Assembly (NCBI GenBank): GCA_947503035.1
Contig: CANNCD010000001.1
Span: 744,001 to 808,000 of the forward strand
Source: an uncultured Halocynthiibacter sp.
GTDB taxonomy: Bacteria > Pseudomonadota > Alphaproteobacteria > Rhodobacterales > Rhodobacteraceae
Reading direction: 5' to 3'
Length of the DNA stretch: 64,000 bases
Position numbers and translations under genes: made by a program. Shown in pieces: positions 1 to 8,097 of this stretch (positions are counted from its first letter, which is position 1; the number at the start of each line of letters is the position of its first letter). The notes below the pieces were generated by a model. It was given only the letters and a program-made list of their open reading frames with translations. It did not search any database and was not told the DNA's origin.

Positions 1-313
1 CAGCCCGTTGAAACGCATCGTCACCGTGATGGCTCGGTTCATAGATAACATGGACCAACGGCGGTGCCACCCCATCTTGGCCCGCTGCATTCGCACCATG
101 ACAAACCGCGCAGTTGGCGTCAAAGCCACGCTTGCCGATCTGGGCGTCCGGCGACAGATCCTCGGGAACCAAGACGTGAGCAAGAGCCCCATCTTCGAGG
201 CTGATGCGTGCCTCAGTCGCAGCGGTTTGTGGTGGTGCGGGCCACAGTGCGTACCCCAAACCACCCGCAACCATAACGCAAATAAACACGGTGATCGATT
301 TTATTGAACCCAC
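1..313 (-). CDS. Cytochrome c, class I (partial, C-terminus outside window)
   Basis: The minus strand reads from a GTG at 313, preceded by an AGAAGGAG ribosome-binding site, into a short membrane or signal segment (about residues 5-24) and then a periplasmic domain with one haem-binding motif CAVCH near residue 75. The reading frame runs off the left edge, so the axial Met and C-terminus cannot be seen. It is expected to be a small exported or membrane-anchored monohaem cytochrome c in periplasmic electron transfer. It lies 61 bases downstream of a glutaredoxin-MauE gene on the same strand and may be co-transcribed with it. The redox partner is unknown. Family is clear from the haem motif; subclass is not. 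Confidence 0.8.
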   Translation of the reverse strand, partial: MGSIKSITVFICVMVAGGLGYALWPAPPQTAATEARISLEDGALAHVLVPEDLSPDAQIGKRGFDANCAVCHGANAAGQDGVAPPLVHVIYEPSHHGDDAFQRA

Positions 314-374
314 GGCTCCTTCTGTCTTTCAATTTTCACCACGCACCTCGCCCCCTGACGGATCAAACGCATTC

Positions 375-1127
375 TTACCATATCTTGGTCAGCATCCAGA
401 TCGCCATTCCCATCATCATCACGTTTTCCGTAAGCGAAACAAACCCCAGCGGAACTTTGCTGTCGCCACCAACACAGGCGCACTTAAGTTCGCGTTTATC
501 GATATAGACCGCTTTGAATACGCTGACGGCTCCGATGCTGGCGACGACCAGTGCAGCGGGCGCAGACAACCAGCTGAGGACACCCGCCATCATGAGCAGA
601 CCCGCGCCGGTCTCGACGAACGGATACACATATCCATAGCGCACCCACCGCTGGGCAAGCAGATCGTAGTTCAGGAACATCGTGGCAAAGCGTTCAACGT
701 CTTGCAGCTTTTGCAGGCCCAACAACACCATCGAGACCGAGATAAACCATTCCAAGGTTCGACCAACAAACATAGTCCCGTTTGTGAGCCATGTGACGGC
801 AATCGCCAGAAGGGCTGCGACTGTGAACAACGCGATCACCGGTTTATAGGTCTTGGCCTCCTTTGACTTGGTGGTTTTTCCAAAATATTCCCCCAAATCG
901 TCAAAGCCCCCAATGCGGTCTTCGCCAATGAACGTTTGCGGGGTCGTCTTGACGTTATGTTTGGCTTTGAACGCGTCGACCTCGTCTCGGCTGGTCAGAT
1001 GGCGGTCATCCACCTCAAAGCCCTGACGTTCAAGCAGGTCTTTCGATTTCAACCCATAGGGGCACATGTGGTCGCTCATCACCATCCGATACAGGGTGGC
1101 TGTTTTGATGGCGGTGTTCTTGGTCAT
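375..1127 (-). CDS. Glutaredoxin domain fused to MauE/DoxX-like membrane domain
   Basis: A 250-residue protein. Residues about 10-85 form a glutaredoxin-like domain with the active-site motif CPYG at about residue 22 and the TPQTF turn typical of glutaredoxins. From about residue 95 onward there are four hydrophobic segments resembling MauE/DoxX redox-associated membrane proteins, with a CAC motif near the C-terminus. Known members of these families handle thiol/disulfide redox in the membrane or periplasm, so electron transfer from cytosolic glutathione to a membrane thiol pair is inferred. The start at 1127 has AAGGA upstream; the longer in-frame extension to 1223 has no glutaredoxin similarity and was rejected. 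The substrate is unknown. Confidence 0.82.
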   Translation of the reverse strand: MTKNTAIKTATLYRMVMSDHMCPYGLKSKDLLERQGFEVDDRHLTSRDEVDAFKAKHNVKTTPQTFIGEDRIGGFDDLGEYFGKTTKSKEAKTYKPVIALFTVAALLAIAVTWLTNGTMFVGRTLEWFISVSMVLLGLQKLQDVERFATMFLNYDLLAQRWVRYGYVYPFVETGAGLLMMAGVLSWLSAPAALVVASIGAVSVFKAVYIDKRELKCACVGGDSKVPLGFVSLTENVMMMGMAIWMLTKIW

Positions 1128-1474
1128 GCATTTATTCCTTATGCAGGTGCGGACATCGATCAAGATGGCACACTTGAAACGTCTTCGCTCTCTACATAGT
1201 CCCTCCAGTAACTGGAAGGTCAAGGGTGGTTTTCACCAAAATCCCCATTGGATCATAGGCATCTGGCAGGCCGGTAAATCCAGCCGTCGTTCGCATCACG
1301 AACACCCAGTGGGTCACCCTTTCGAAGAAACGCGAACTGAGTGAATTCCTTGGGGCGCGCGAGATATGGGGGAGATGTATCCGACGGGAAAACCGGAAAT
1401 GGGTCACGTTTTCCGCGTGCTATGTCGCGGCAGATTTTGCGTGGTGTTTCTTCGATGATGACACCACGCACAGT
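1128..1474. other. 347-base intergenic stretch, no convincing gene
   Basis: Short open frames exist on the minus strand (for example ending near 1192 and 1253) but they lack ribosome-binding sites and recognisable domains. A stretch around 1195-1340 on the minus strand reads somewhat protein-like and could be a remnant. It should contain the promoter of the glutaredoxin-MauE gene and the end of the transcript from the PEBP gene. No clear terminator was seen. Confidence 0.4.
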
Positions 1475-2029
1475 CTAGTTTTCAAAGCTAAACTCGGCGC
1501 TGGCGATGACTTTGCCGTCCATTGCCGAGGTCAACGTTTGCCAATCGACGGCGATGTCATCCTGTTGTGGCAGATCGGTCAGGTCATCGTTCAGGGCATA
1601 CACCGAAATGGTATATTCATGCGCCGCACCGGGCGGCGAACATGGGGGCGTATAGCCCGTTGTCCGCGCGTCTTTGTCGGCGCCTTCATCGCCGATGGAC
1701 ATGGGGTTGCCCCGTGCGATTTCGCGCGTATCGGCTGGGATATTCCACAGCAACCAATATTGGCTGGGGGCATCGCGCCCTTCGACCGTGCCGCGCGGAT
1801 AGTGGTGCATGATCACCGCAAAGCCGTCGGTGCCGTCGGGCACCTGTGACCACGCAAGCGGCGGCGACACACCATCGCCCCCATCGCGCGTGCATTTAAG
1901 GGCGGCGGGCAATGTGCCCCCGTCGGTGATTTCGGGGCTGGTCAGGGTAAAGCCATCCTGCGCCGCGCTGGCGGTTGCGAGCGTCGCGAAGATCAACGCG
2001 ATGGCCGTTTGGGGCGCGCGTCGGATCAT
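1475..2029 (-). CDS. YbhB/YbcL family PEBP-like protein, exported
   Basis: A 184-residue protein with an N-terminal signal peptide (hydrophobic core about residues 8-20, ending near SAAQD). The mature part has PEBP (Raf-kinase-inhibitor-like) hallmarks: the GGDGVSPPLAW stretch and the CSPPG..HEYTISVYAL motif that lines the ligand pocket. Bacterial members bind small anions or phosphorylated ligands and their roles are poorly known. The ATG at 2029 overlaps the TGA of the upstream YHYH gene in an ATGA tetramer, indicating translational coupling. A TTG two codons upstream is possible but less likely. A periplasmic partner of the YHYH protein is inferred. Confidence 0.85.
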   Translation of the reverse strand: MIRRAPQTAIALIFATLATASAAQDGFTLTSPEITDGGTLPAALKCTRDGGDGVSPPLAWSQVPDGTDGFAVIMHHYPRGTVEGRDAPSQYWLLWNIPADTREIARGNPMSIGDEGADKDARTTGYTPPCSPPGAAHEYTISVYALNDDLTDLPQQDDIAVDWQTLTSAMDGKVIASAEFSFEN

Positions 2030-2988
2030 CGGCAAAACTCTCCCGTCATAAGTGCGCCGTCATTGGTCACAGTTTGCGTCGTAAAGGCATAACACCCCTC
2101 CGCATCCGCCGGCGCGTAGCGTATGAAATATGCATCCCCATCGTATGTGTAATCCATGCTGCGCGTGCCATCGTCGTTTTGCGTGAACACAAGGTTGTCG
2201 ACCCCGCCGCGCGGTGGGCGACCAGGTTCGGCACCGCCGCCCGTCGCAGTCTCGAGCGGGCGCACACGTGGGAGACGGTCAAAGTCTGGCACCTCGCCCA
2301 TCAGGCATTGCACGATATAGGGCGCGTCTGGCGAGGTGTGGTAACGATAGCCAAAGGTGGCGTCGGCCTGCCCATTACAAACGTCCAAGGTGCCCGCGGC
2401 GATCTCGGATCCATCGGGGTTGGCATCGCCATAAATCGGGAACCCGTCAAAGGCCCAACCGATGATGGCTGCATCGCCCGCATTGGCCATTTGTTCAATC
2501 ATACAAACGGGGGTGGTGTGATAATGATAATCATCCCCCCGCCCCGCGTGACCACCGCAAACATCAAGCTGTTGGGTGAGGATCGTATCATGCTGGGTTT
2601 GGTGATGGGCAAGATCGGCTTCGCTCATCTCGCCCCCACCAGTATAGTCGTAGATCGGCACGCCATTCACCGCGACGCCAAGTGCCGCATCCCGCGTCAA
2701 GGGCTCTCCGGTCAGGGTCGGCGTCAAAATGACAGGTGCCGCGTATTCGGCGGGCACGGGCACCTGTTCGTTTGTGCCAACGATGCCGGTCATCATGTCG
2801 TGGTCGGGATAGGTATCCGAGGTCAGGATTGCGTGGCTGTCGGTACAGGTCACGCGCACCGCGTCATCAAACCCCGCATCCGCAACCGAGGCCGCAACCG
2901 CGTCGCAATGGTCATCATGCGCGACGGCAAATGTTGGGAAAGAAACCACCGTCAGGGCGGCGATGGCGATAGGTTTTGAAAACGTCAT
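2026..2988 (-). CDS. YHYH-domain secreted protein
   Basis: About 320 residues, with a signal peptide (SKPIAIAALTVVSFPTFAVA) followed by a His/Asp-rich mature region. It carries the diagnostic DDYHYHTTP motif at mid-protein, a GWAFDGFPIYG motif and a second YRYHTSPDAPYI motif, all typical of YHYH-domain proteins. The family is periplasmic or extracellular; the histidine clusters suggest metal binding, though no enzymatic role is established. Two in-frame ATGs lie six bases apart (2994 and 2988). GGAG sits seven bases before the second but only one base before the first, so 2988 is preferred. It is the first gene of a two-gene operon with the PEBP protein. Confidence 0.82.
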   Translation of the reverse strand: MTFSKPIAIAALTVVSFPTFAVAHDDHCDAVAASVADAGFDDAVRVTCTDSHAILTSDTYPDHDMMTGIVGTNEQVPVPAEYAAPVILTPTLTGEPLTRDAALGVAVNGVPIYDYTGGGEMSEADLAHHQTQHDTILTQQLDVCGGHAGRGDDYHYHTTPVCMIEQMANAGDAAIIGWAFDGFPIYGDANPDGSEIAAGTLDVCNGQADATFGYRYHTSPDAPYIVQCLMGEVPDFDRLPRVRPLETATGGGAEPGRPPRGGVDNLVFTQNDDGTRSMDYTYDGDAYFIRYAPADAEGCYAFTTQTVTNDGALMTGEFCR

Positions 2989-3274
2989 GGTCATACTCCG
3001 GTATGAATGGGTGTGCGGCGGCCAGACTTTGATATGAGCAGAACCGTAAACGAAAATTGGCTCCATACCACGTCCTGTCTTGGGCATTAAACGTGATACG
3101 TCGCCCCCGGCATTTTCCGTCGCACAAATCTGATTTTGCAGATTATTTTAAAAGAAGTCGCGTGCCGGAAATCCCTTTCTTCGCATCCGACAAACGACCG
3201 TCAAACCGCGCGCCCATTATGTTAAGAGGGATTGTTGCGTCTCAACGGCGTTGAGGCGCGTTTCACCGTGGGTC

Positions 3275-3838
3275 TTATTCCAACGGTATGGTGCTGCGCG
3301 TCGCCGCCGCAAGAATGTCGCGTTGTAGATCATTGTCTGAAACGGACCGCGCCAAAATCAGTGCTCCGATCATTTGCGCCATCACCTGAATTGCAGCGTC
3401 TCGGGGGGCGTCATTTGCACCAAGCACCTCTGACAGATCATCGATCTGCCGCGCCACGGCTTGGCCAAACACGTTTTGCAGGGCGGGACGATCCCGCGCG
3501 GCCTCGGGGGCAAGCGTGGCATAGGTGCACCCCTGCGCGACGGCGCTCAGATGTTGTTCGGACAGATACCACGACTTTAACGCCGCAACAGGATCCTCGG
3601 CACCTTTGACAGCATCAGACCACATTGCGAAGTTTTCATCCAACGCCAATGCGGTCGCCTCAAGCGCAAGCGCCTCCTTGTTTTCAAACTGCTTGTAAAA
3701 CCCACCTTGGGTCAGGCCCGCAGCCTTCATCAGGCCAGAGATACCGATGCCGTCAAAACCATGCGTGCGGAATTGTTCGCTTGCGGTGCGCACTACTCTT
3801 TTGCGGTTCTTATCTGCGGTTTCGCGGCTAACTCTCAT
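3275..3838 (-). CDS. TetR/AcrR family transcriptional repressor
   Basis: 187 residues. The N-terminal 50 residues form a TetR helix-turn-helix (RVVRTASEQF...GISGLMKAAG...GGFYKQFENKEAL). The C-terminal part resembles TetR_C subfamilies of the AcrR/NemR type (LSEQHL...GCTYATLAPEAARD). It is transcribed divergently from an alpha/beta hydrolase across a 190-base gap that holds three near-identical inverted repeats, which are the expected operators. It very likely represses the hydrolase and itself. The conserved Cys in the GCTY segment occurs in family members that sense electrophiles, so that is a possible inducer class (inference). Confidence 0.9.
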   Translation of the reverse strand: MRVSRETADKNRKRVVRTASEQFRTHGFDGIGISGLMKAAGLTQGGFYKQFENKEALALEATALALDENFAMWSDAVKGAEDPVAALKSWYLSEQHLSAVAQGCTYATLAPEAARDRPALQNVFGQAVARQIDDLSEVLGANDAPRDAAIQVMAQMIGALILARSVSDNDLQRDILAAATRSTIPLE

Positions 3839-3897
3839 GTCGTTTCCAATCTTTGACCCGTATTTGTTTTATCCGAATTTGGCGCGCAGGTCGATCC

Positions 3898-3988
3898 GTT
3901 AGATGCCTTTCAACATCTAATTATTGCAGCGTTAGATTTCGATCAACATTTAATATTGACTTCATTTAGATTTCGCACAACATCTAAG
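3898..3988. promoter_or_regulatory. Three tandem TetR-type operators
   Basis: Three 24-base copies of one inverted-repeat motif lie at 3898-3921, 3931-3954 and 3965-3988. The first is a perfect palindrome, TTAGATG-N8-CATCTAA. The others match at the half-sites (TTAGAT...ACATTTAA and TTAGAT...CATCTAA). Centre-to-centre spacings are 33 and 34 bases, close to three helical turns. A TTGACT at 3956-3961 between copies two and three could be the -35 of the hydrolase promoter, with the third copy lying over the -10 region. Binding by the divergent TetR protein is inferred from position and symmetry. Confidence 0.8.
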
Positions 3989-4029
3989 AGAGGCCGACAT
4001 CATTCTCAAATCGAAAAAGGAACAACACC

Positions 4030-4881
4030 ATGGCATTTGACACAGACACGCCAAACACCACGAATTTTATTGAGGTCAACGGAACCCGAATTGCATGGCG
4101 CAGCACCGGAACGGGCCAACCTTTGTTGATGCTGAACCGGTTTCGCGCCTCTATGGATGATTGGGACCCAAGCTTGATCGACACCTTGGCCCAGACCCAC
4201 CGCGTCATTACCTTTGACAGCGCAGGTGTCGCCGCAAGCGAAGGAGAGGTTCCCGAAACCTTAGAGGGCGCGGCCGATGTCGCGATGGGGCTCGCAGAGG
4301 CGCTTGGATTAGAGAGCCCAAACATCCTTGGCTGGTCCATGGGCGGAATGACCGCGCAAATCCTTGCGGCGAAATACGGCGACAGGATCAACGGCGTCAT
4401 CCTTGCCGGTACAACGCCAAGCTTTGCGATTAAAGGAACCGTTCCGGTCGAACAGGACTGGTTGGGGATTGCCACCAAGTCGCAAAACACGCCCGAAGAT
4501 ATGATGTACCTATTTTATGCTGCGTCGCAATCAAGCAGAGCCGCAGGGCTGGCATCTCTTGCGCGGATCGGTGGCGGAAATGCCAAAAACGGCGCCGCGT
4601 CAAAGACGACCATGCAAACCATCGCCGCCCAAGGGGCCGCCACGCGCAAATTTTTCATGGGTGAGGACGGCGCCTTTAAAACGCTGGGGCACATCACCGT
4701 CCCTGTTTTGGTGGCCAATGGCGACCAAGACAGCGCGTTCTCGGTTGAAAATTCGGTTGCTCTTGCGCGGGAAATCCCAAATGCGCAACTTGCCATCTAT
4801 CCGAATGCGGGCCACGCGTTTCATTTCCAATATGCACGCCAATTTGCGCAGGATGTAACCACGTTTCTGTCGCAAATCTGA
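4030..4881 (+). CDS. Alpha/beta hydrolase
   Basis: 283 residues with the alpha/beta hydrolase fold throughout. The nucleophile elbow is GWSMGG with Ser103. The acid is in VLVANGDQDSAF (about residue 233) and the catalytic His in NAGHAFHFQY near the C-terminus. The usual HG oxyanion motif is replaced by LNRFRAS, so the oxyanion hole is not the textbook form. Length fits esterase/haloperoxidase-type members. Translation starts at an ATG after AAAAGGAACA. It is the only gene downstream of the triple TetR operators, so an inducible detoxification or degradation role is inferred; the substrate cannot be predicted. Confidence 0.88.
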   Translation: MAFDTDTPNTTNFIEVNGTRIAWRSTGTGQPLLMLNRFRASMDDWDPSLIDTLAQTHRVITFDSAGVAASEGEVPETLEGAADVAMGLAEALGLESPNILGWSMGGMTAQILAAKYGDRINGVILAGTTPSFAIKGTVPVEQDWLGIATKSQNTPEDMMYLFYAASQSSRAAGLASLARIGGGNAKNGAASKTTMQTIAAQGAATRKFFMGEDGAFKTLGHITVPVLVANGDQDSAFSVENSVALAREIPNAQLAIYPNAGHAFHFQYARQFAQDVTTFLSQI

Positions 4882-5052
4882 TCGGGATGGTCTGAAAATT
4901 GAACGAAAACAGATGCATTCGCCCCGACGGGCGGATGCAATCCCCAAACCGGTGTGGCGCCCCACGAAAATCAATTTGATCGCAAGAACCAGATAGCATT
5001 CAATGCATCATGTAGGGCCGGTTGGTCCTATTTTCACAATGGAGTGTCCCCT

Positions 5053-5673
5053 ATGATGGACCTGTTTTCCCAAACCGGTGATGCCTTGCCAAACTTGCTA
5101 CCTTGTGATGGCATCGTTGAATATCACGGCCCTATTCTTGGCCTTGCCGAGGCGGATACCTATTTGGAACGGCTGCGGCGCGACATCGCTTGGCGCCATG
5201 ATGAGGCGGTGATTTTCGGCAAACGTATCATCACCAAGCGCCAAGTCGCTTGGTACGCGGATGACGCATTTTCATACACCTATTCAAAGACAACCAAGAC
5301 GGCATTAAAGTGGCCCGCCCTTCTCTTGGACCTTAAACACCTCGTCGAAACCGCCTGTGGCGAGACGTTCAATTCCTGCCTGCTCAATCTCTATAGCGAC
5401 GGAAGCGAAGGCATGTCATGGCACAGCGATGCGGAGCGGGAGCTTGTGAAAAATGGCACGATTGGCTCCATGAGTTTCGGGGCCGAGCGCAAATTCGCAT
5501 TGAAACACAAAGTCACCAAAACGACGGTCGCGCAACGGCTCGAACATGGGAGTCTGCTTACCATGAAAGGCGAAACCCAAACCCATTGGCTCCATAGTAT
5601 TCCGAAAACCAAACAGGTGAACTCGGCCAGAATAAATTTGACCTTCCGCCAAATACGGCCCCCTGTGGCATGA
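5053..5673 (+). CDS. alkB: Alpha-ketoglutarate-dependent DNA dioxygenase AlkB
   Basis: About 206 residues from the ATG at 5053, preceded by GGAG. It belongs to the AlkB Fe(II)/2-oxoglutarate dioxygenases. The iron triad is visible as H124 and D126 in MSWHSDAE and H181 in the HSIPKTK motif, and the 2OG-binding arginines in RINLTFRQ near the C-terminus. The NSCLLNLYSDGSEGM stretch and overall length resemble the ABH2/ABH3-like branch. The family repairs 1-methyladenine and 3-methylcytosine by oxidative demethylation. The longer frame starting at 4954 adds residues without similarity. It sits upstream of ada with a degraded SDR gene between them, forming a small alkylation-repair neighbourhood. 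Confidence 0.92.
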   Translation: MMDLFSQTGDALPNLLPCDGIVEYHGPILGLAEADTYLERLRRDIAWRHDEAVIFGKRIITKRQVAWYADDAFSYTYSKTTKTALKWPALLLDLKHLVETACGETFNSCLLNLYSDGSEGMSWHSDAERELVKNGTIGSMSFGAERKFALKHKVTKTTVAQRLEHGSLLTMKGETQTHWLHSIPKTKQVNSARINLTFRQIRPPVA

Positions 5674-5778
5674 CATTTTGATGCCCTACGCGCAAAAAGG
5701 GTTCAACCACAAGAAGCGGATATTTGCGATCACAGGCACAGCATAGTCGTTCTCCTGACATCAATCAGGAGACATACG

Positions 5779-6226
5779 ATGCAACTCAAAAACGTTTAAG
5801 ACAAACCTAACAAGTGCCTTTTACGCGGCCAAACATCAAATTCCAGCGATGAAACGGGCCGGATCTGGTTCGATCATCTTCACCTCAAGCTTTGTGGGCT
5901 ATACGGCGGCGTTTCCGGGAATGGGGGCCTATGCCGCAAGCAAATCAGGTTTGATCGGATTGGCGCAGGTCTTGGCGACGGAACATGGGGCGGATGGCAT
6001 TCGGGCCAACACATTGTTGCCCAGCGGCACAAAAACCGCCATGGCCGGTGATCTTGAGGCGAACCCAGATCAAAAGGCATTCTACGATTCCATCCACGCC
6101 TTGAAACGCATGGCCGACCCAGAAGAAATCGCCAAAGCGGCTCTGTTCCTGGCCTCGGATAATTCGAGCTTTGTCACAGGCTGTGCAATGGTTGTGGACG
6201 GCGGGAACTCCATCAACAAGGTCTAG
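5779..6226 (+). pseudogene. Short-chain dehydrogenase (SDR) pseudogene with internal deletion
   Basis: An ATG at 5779 after GGAGA opens MQLKNV and then hits TAA, which matches the first residues of many SDRs. In another frame, from about 5795, the sequence continues as TNLTSAFYAAKHQIPAM, the alpha-4 region of an SDR, followed by the catalytic Ser/Tyr/Lys region (YAASKSG) and an intact C-terminus ending at 6226 (GCAMVVDGG). The whole Rossmann NAD-binding half, roughly 100 residues including the TGxxxGIG motif, is missing. The junction lies near 5793-5797. An open frame from 5849 remains, but without the cofactor site it cannot be a working dehydrogenase. Original substrate is unknown. Confidence 0.82.
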
Positions 6227-6342
6227 CGGGGTCGAATGCACATGAAACGGGCTGCCTTTTGGCCCGTTTCGCCCGAGACTGACCGAAGATGAATGATCTG
6301 TACGGATCGTGCAGGACCCAAATTAAACAAAGGACATCACCG

Positions 6343-7404
6343 ATGGAAAACGCCGATGCCATGTGGGACGCGGTTCTTGAAAGAGACCGGTATCCCGATC
6401 CCCCGTTTTTCTATGCCGTAAAAACGACCGGAATTTATTGCCGTCCCGATTGCCCATCCCGACGCCCAAAACGTGAAAACGTCGCATTTTACCCAACGCC
6501 CCTTTTGGCCGAGCGTGATGGGTTTCGCGCGTGCTTGCGATGCCGGCCAAACCAAAATTCACCACAACAAGAGGTCGCCTCCTTGATCGCTTTGGCCTGC
6601 CGTCACATCGAGACCGCAGAAGAAGAACCCAGCCTTGATGCCCTTGCCAAACTGAGCGGATTAAGCACCTTTCATTTCCAACGCACATTTAAGGCGGCCA
6701 TGGGGCTGTCCCCCAAATCCTATGCAAAGGCCCACCGTATGAAGCGGTTTCACGAAATTCTTGGGGCAGACGAGACATCCATTACATCCGCGATTTATGC
6801 GGCGGGGTACAATTCAAGCAGCCGCTTCTATGAAACCGCCACGCGTGCGCTTGGGATGACCCCGTCGGTGCTTCGCAAGGGCGCAAAAGGCGTGAGAATT
6901 CTGTTTGCAATCGGCGAATGTTCCCTTGGATCTGTTCTTGTCGCCAGCAGTGCCAAAGGCGTTTGCGCTTTGTTGCTTGGTGATACGCCCGAGGCCGTTT
7001 TGAACGACTTGCAGGACCGATTTCCCCATGCCGATCTGATCGGCAATGATCCCGATTACGAAACGCTTATCGCGGGGGTGATCCAATTCGTGGATGATCC
7101 GCGTTACGGATTTCATCTGCCCCTCGACATTCAAGGGACCGCATTTCAGCAACGGGTTTGGGACGCCTTGCGCGATATTCCCCTGGGCACAACCGCAAGC
7201 TATGGCGAAATCGCGATCAAAATCGGTGCGCCAAAATCATCCCGTGCCGTGGCCCAAGCCTGCGGAGCGAACAACATCGCTCTCGCCATTCCGTGCCATC
7301 GTGTGGTGCGCTCTGATGGTGGGATATCGGGGTATCGCTGGGGCGTTGCGCGCAAGAGCGCACGTCTTGATTTGGAACGAAACGCATCGGAGTTGATCGA
7401 CTAA
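6343..7404 (+). CDS. ada: Bifunctional Ada: alkylation-response activator and O6-methylguanine-DNA methyltransferase
   Basis: About 353 residues with all Ada modules in order. The N-terminal zinc/methyl-phosphotriester domain has its four cysteines at about C33, C37, C64 and C67. An AraC-type helix-turn-helix domain spans about 75-180 (LSTFHFQRTFKAAMG...GYNSSSRFYE). The C-terminal methyltransferase domain has the acceptor cysteine in PCHRV (about C318). The ATG at 6343 has AAAGGA upstream; an ATG at 6289 would add 18 unrelated residues. It repairs methylated bases and phosphates and, once methylated at the N-domain, activates adaptive-response genes; alkB just upstream is a plausible target. 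Confidence 0.95.
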   Translation: MENADAMWDAVLERDRYPDPPFFYAVKTTGIYCRPDCPSRRPKRENVAFYPTPLLAERDGFRACLRCRPNQNSPQQEVASLIALACRHIETAEEEPSLDALAKLSGLSTFHFQRTFKAAMGLSPKSYAKAHRMKRFHEILGADETSITSAIYAAGYNSSSRFYETATRALGMTPSVLRKGAKGVRILFAIGECSLGSVLVASSAKGVCALLLGDTPEAVLNDLQDRFPHADLIGNDPDYETLIAGVIQFVDDPRYGFHLPLDIQGTAFQQRVWDALRDIPLGTTASYGEIAIKIGAPKSSRAVAQACGANNIALAIPCHRVVRSDGGISGYRWGVARKSARLDLERNASELID

Positions 7405-7529
7405 TCACCGACCAAGGCACGTCGCGCCGCATCGTCGCGGCGCGCTCCAAAATATGGTGCAGGACCAATGTTTGACACTTGCGTAGGGGGCGCGCCGCGC
7501 AAAGGTGGCGTCGCCACGCACCGGGACGA

Positions 7530-8000
7530 CTATGTTGCAGTATGCGGGCTTGGTGTCTCGCCGCTTAGGAACGATTTCAGGCTGTTTTTGAAGAAATGGT
7601 TCCACCCATCAAGACAAATCCCCCAACAGTTCAGTGTCGGCGTTAACCCCTCATGGGTCATTTTGATCTCGGTCTTGTCCCCAACGGCTCGAAAGTCCCA
7701 AATGATCTTTGTGCCCAACCATTCTTGGTCGATTTCCTGTGGCTGGCCCTCGACTTTATGGTGGGCGTCAATACAAACCATCTCGATGCGATCCGGCCCT
7801 TCGAATAACGTCGCCTCAAACGTCCAAAATCCATAGTCAGGCGGGAACCGGGCGGTGACCATATCGCCAACCCCGTTCAGACCGCCTTGGATGGATTGGG
7901 TCCACCATTTGTCCATTTGTGTCGCAACCGCTTGGAAACACGCCCCTTGGGACGCAGGCACATGGATGATTTCCTGATAATTCTGGGGCAATTCGGTCAT
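7530..8000 (-). CDS. SRPBCC (START/AHSA1-like) domain protein
   Basis: 156 residues with the pattern of AHSA1/SRPBCC ligand-binding folds: I.VPAS...CF.AV......WW near the start, GDMVTARFPP in the middle, and a C-terminal helix GWNHFFKNSLKSFLSG. The family binds small hydrophobic ligands and has no fixed enzymatic role. The start at 8000 has a GGAG site; the ATG at 8015 lacks one. It is divergent from an HxlR-type regulator across a palindrome, so regulation by that protein is inferred. Confidence 0.8.
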   Translation of the reverse strand: MTELPQNYQEIIHVPASQGACFQAVATQMDKWWTQSIQGGLNGVGDMVTARFPPDYGFWTFEATLFEGPDRIEMVCIDAHHKVEGQPQEIDQEWLGTKIIWDFRAVGDKTEIKMTHEGLTPTLNCWGICLDGWNHFFKNSLKSFLSGETPSPHTAT

Positions 8001-8066
8001 GGGAAACTCCGTCATTGTGATTTAATGCGACCTTACCCGATACATGCGAATTGAAAAGTAGGCAGA

Positions 8067-8090
8067 ATTTCGATACCTAAGTATCAAAAT
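8067..8090. promoter_or_regulatory. Palindrome between SRPBCC and HxlR genes
   Basis: GATAC-CTAA-GTATC at 8072-8085, extended outward as ATTT...AAAT with one asymmetric base on each side. It lies 8-30 bases before the HxlR start and about 65-90 bases before the SRPBCC start, the usual place for an HxlR operator in a divergent promoter. Function is inferred from symmetry and position only. Confidence 0.6.
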
Positions 8091-8097
8091 CATACTA

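Noticed and set aside
1975-2979. 334-codon open frame on the plus strand
   Set aside because: Antisense to the YHYH gene; low-complexity Arg/Gly/His translation and no ribosome-binding site.
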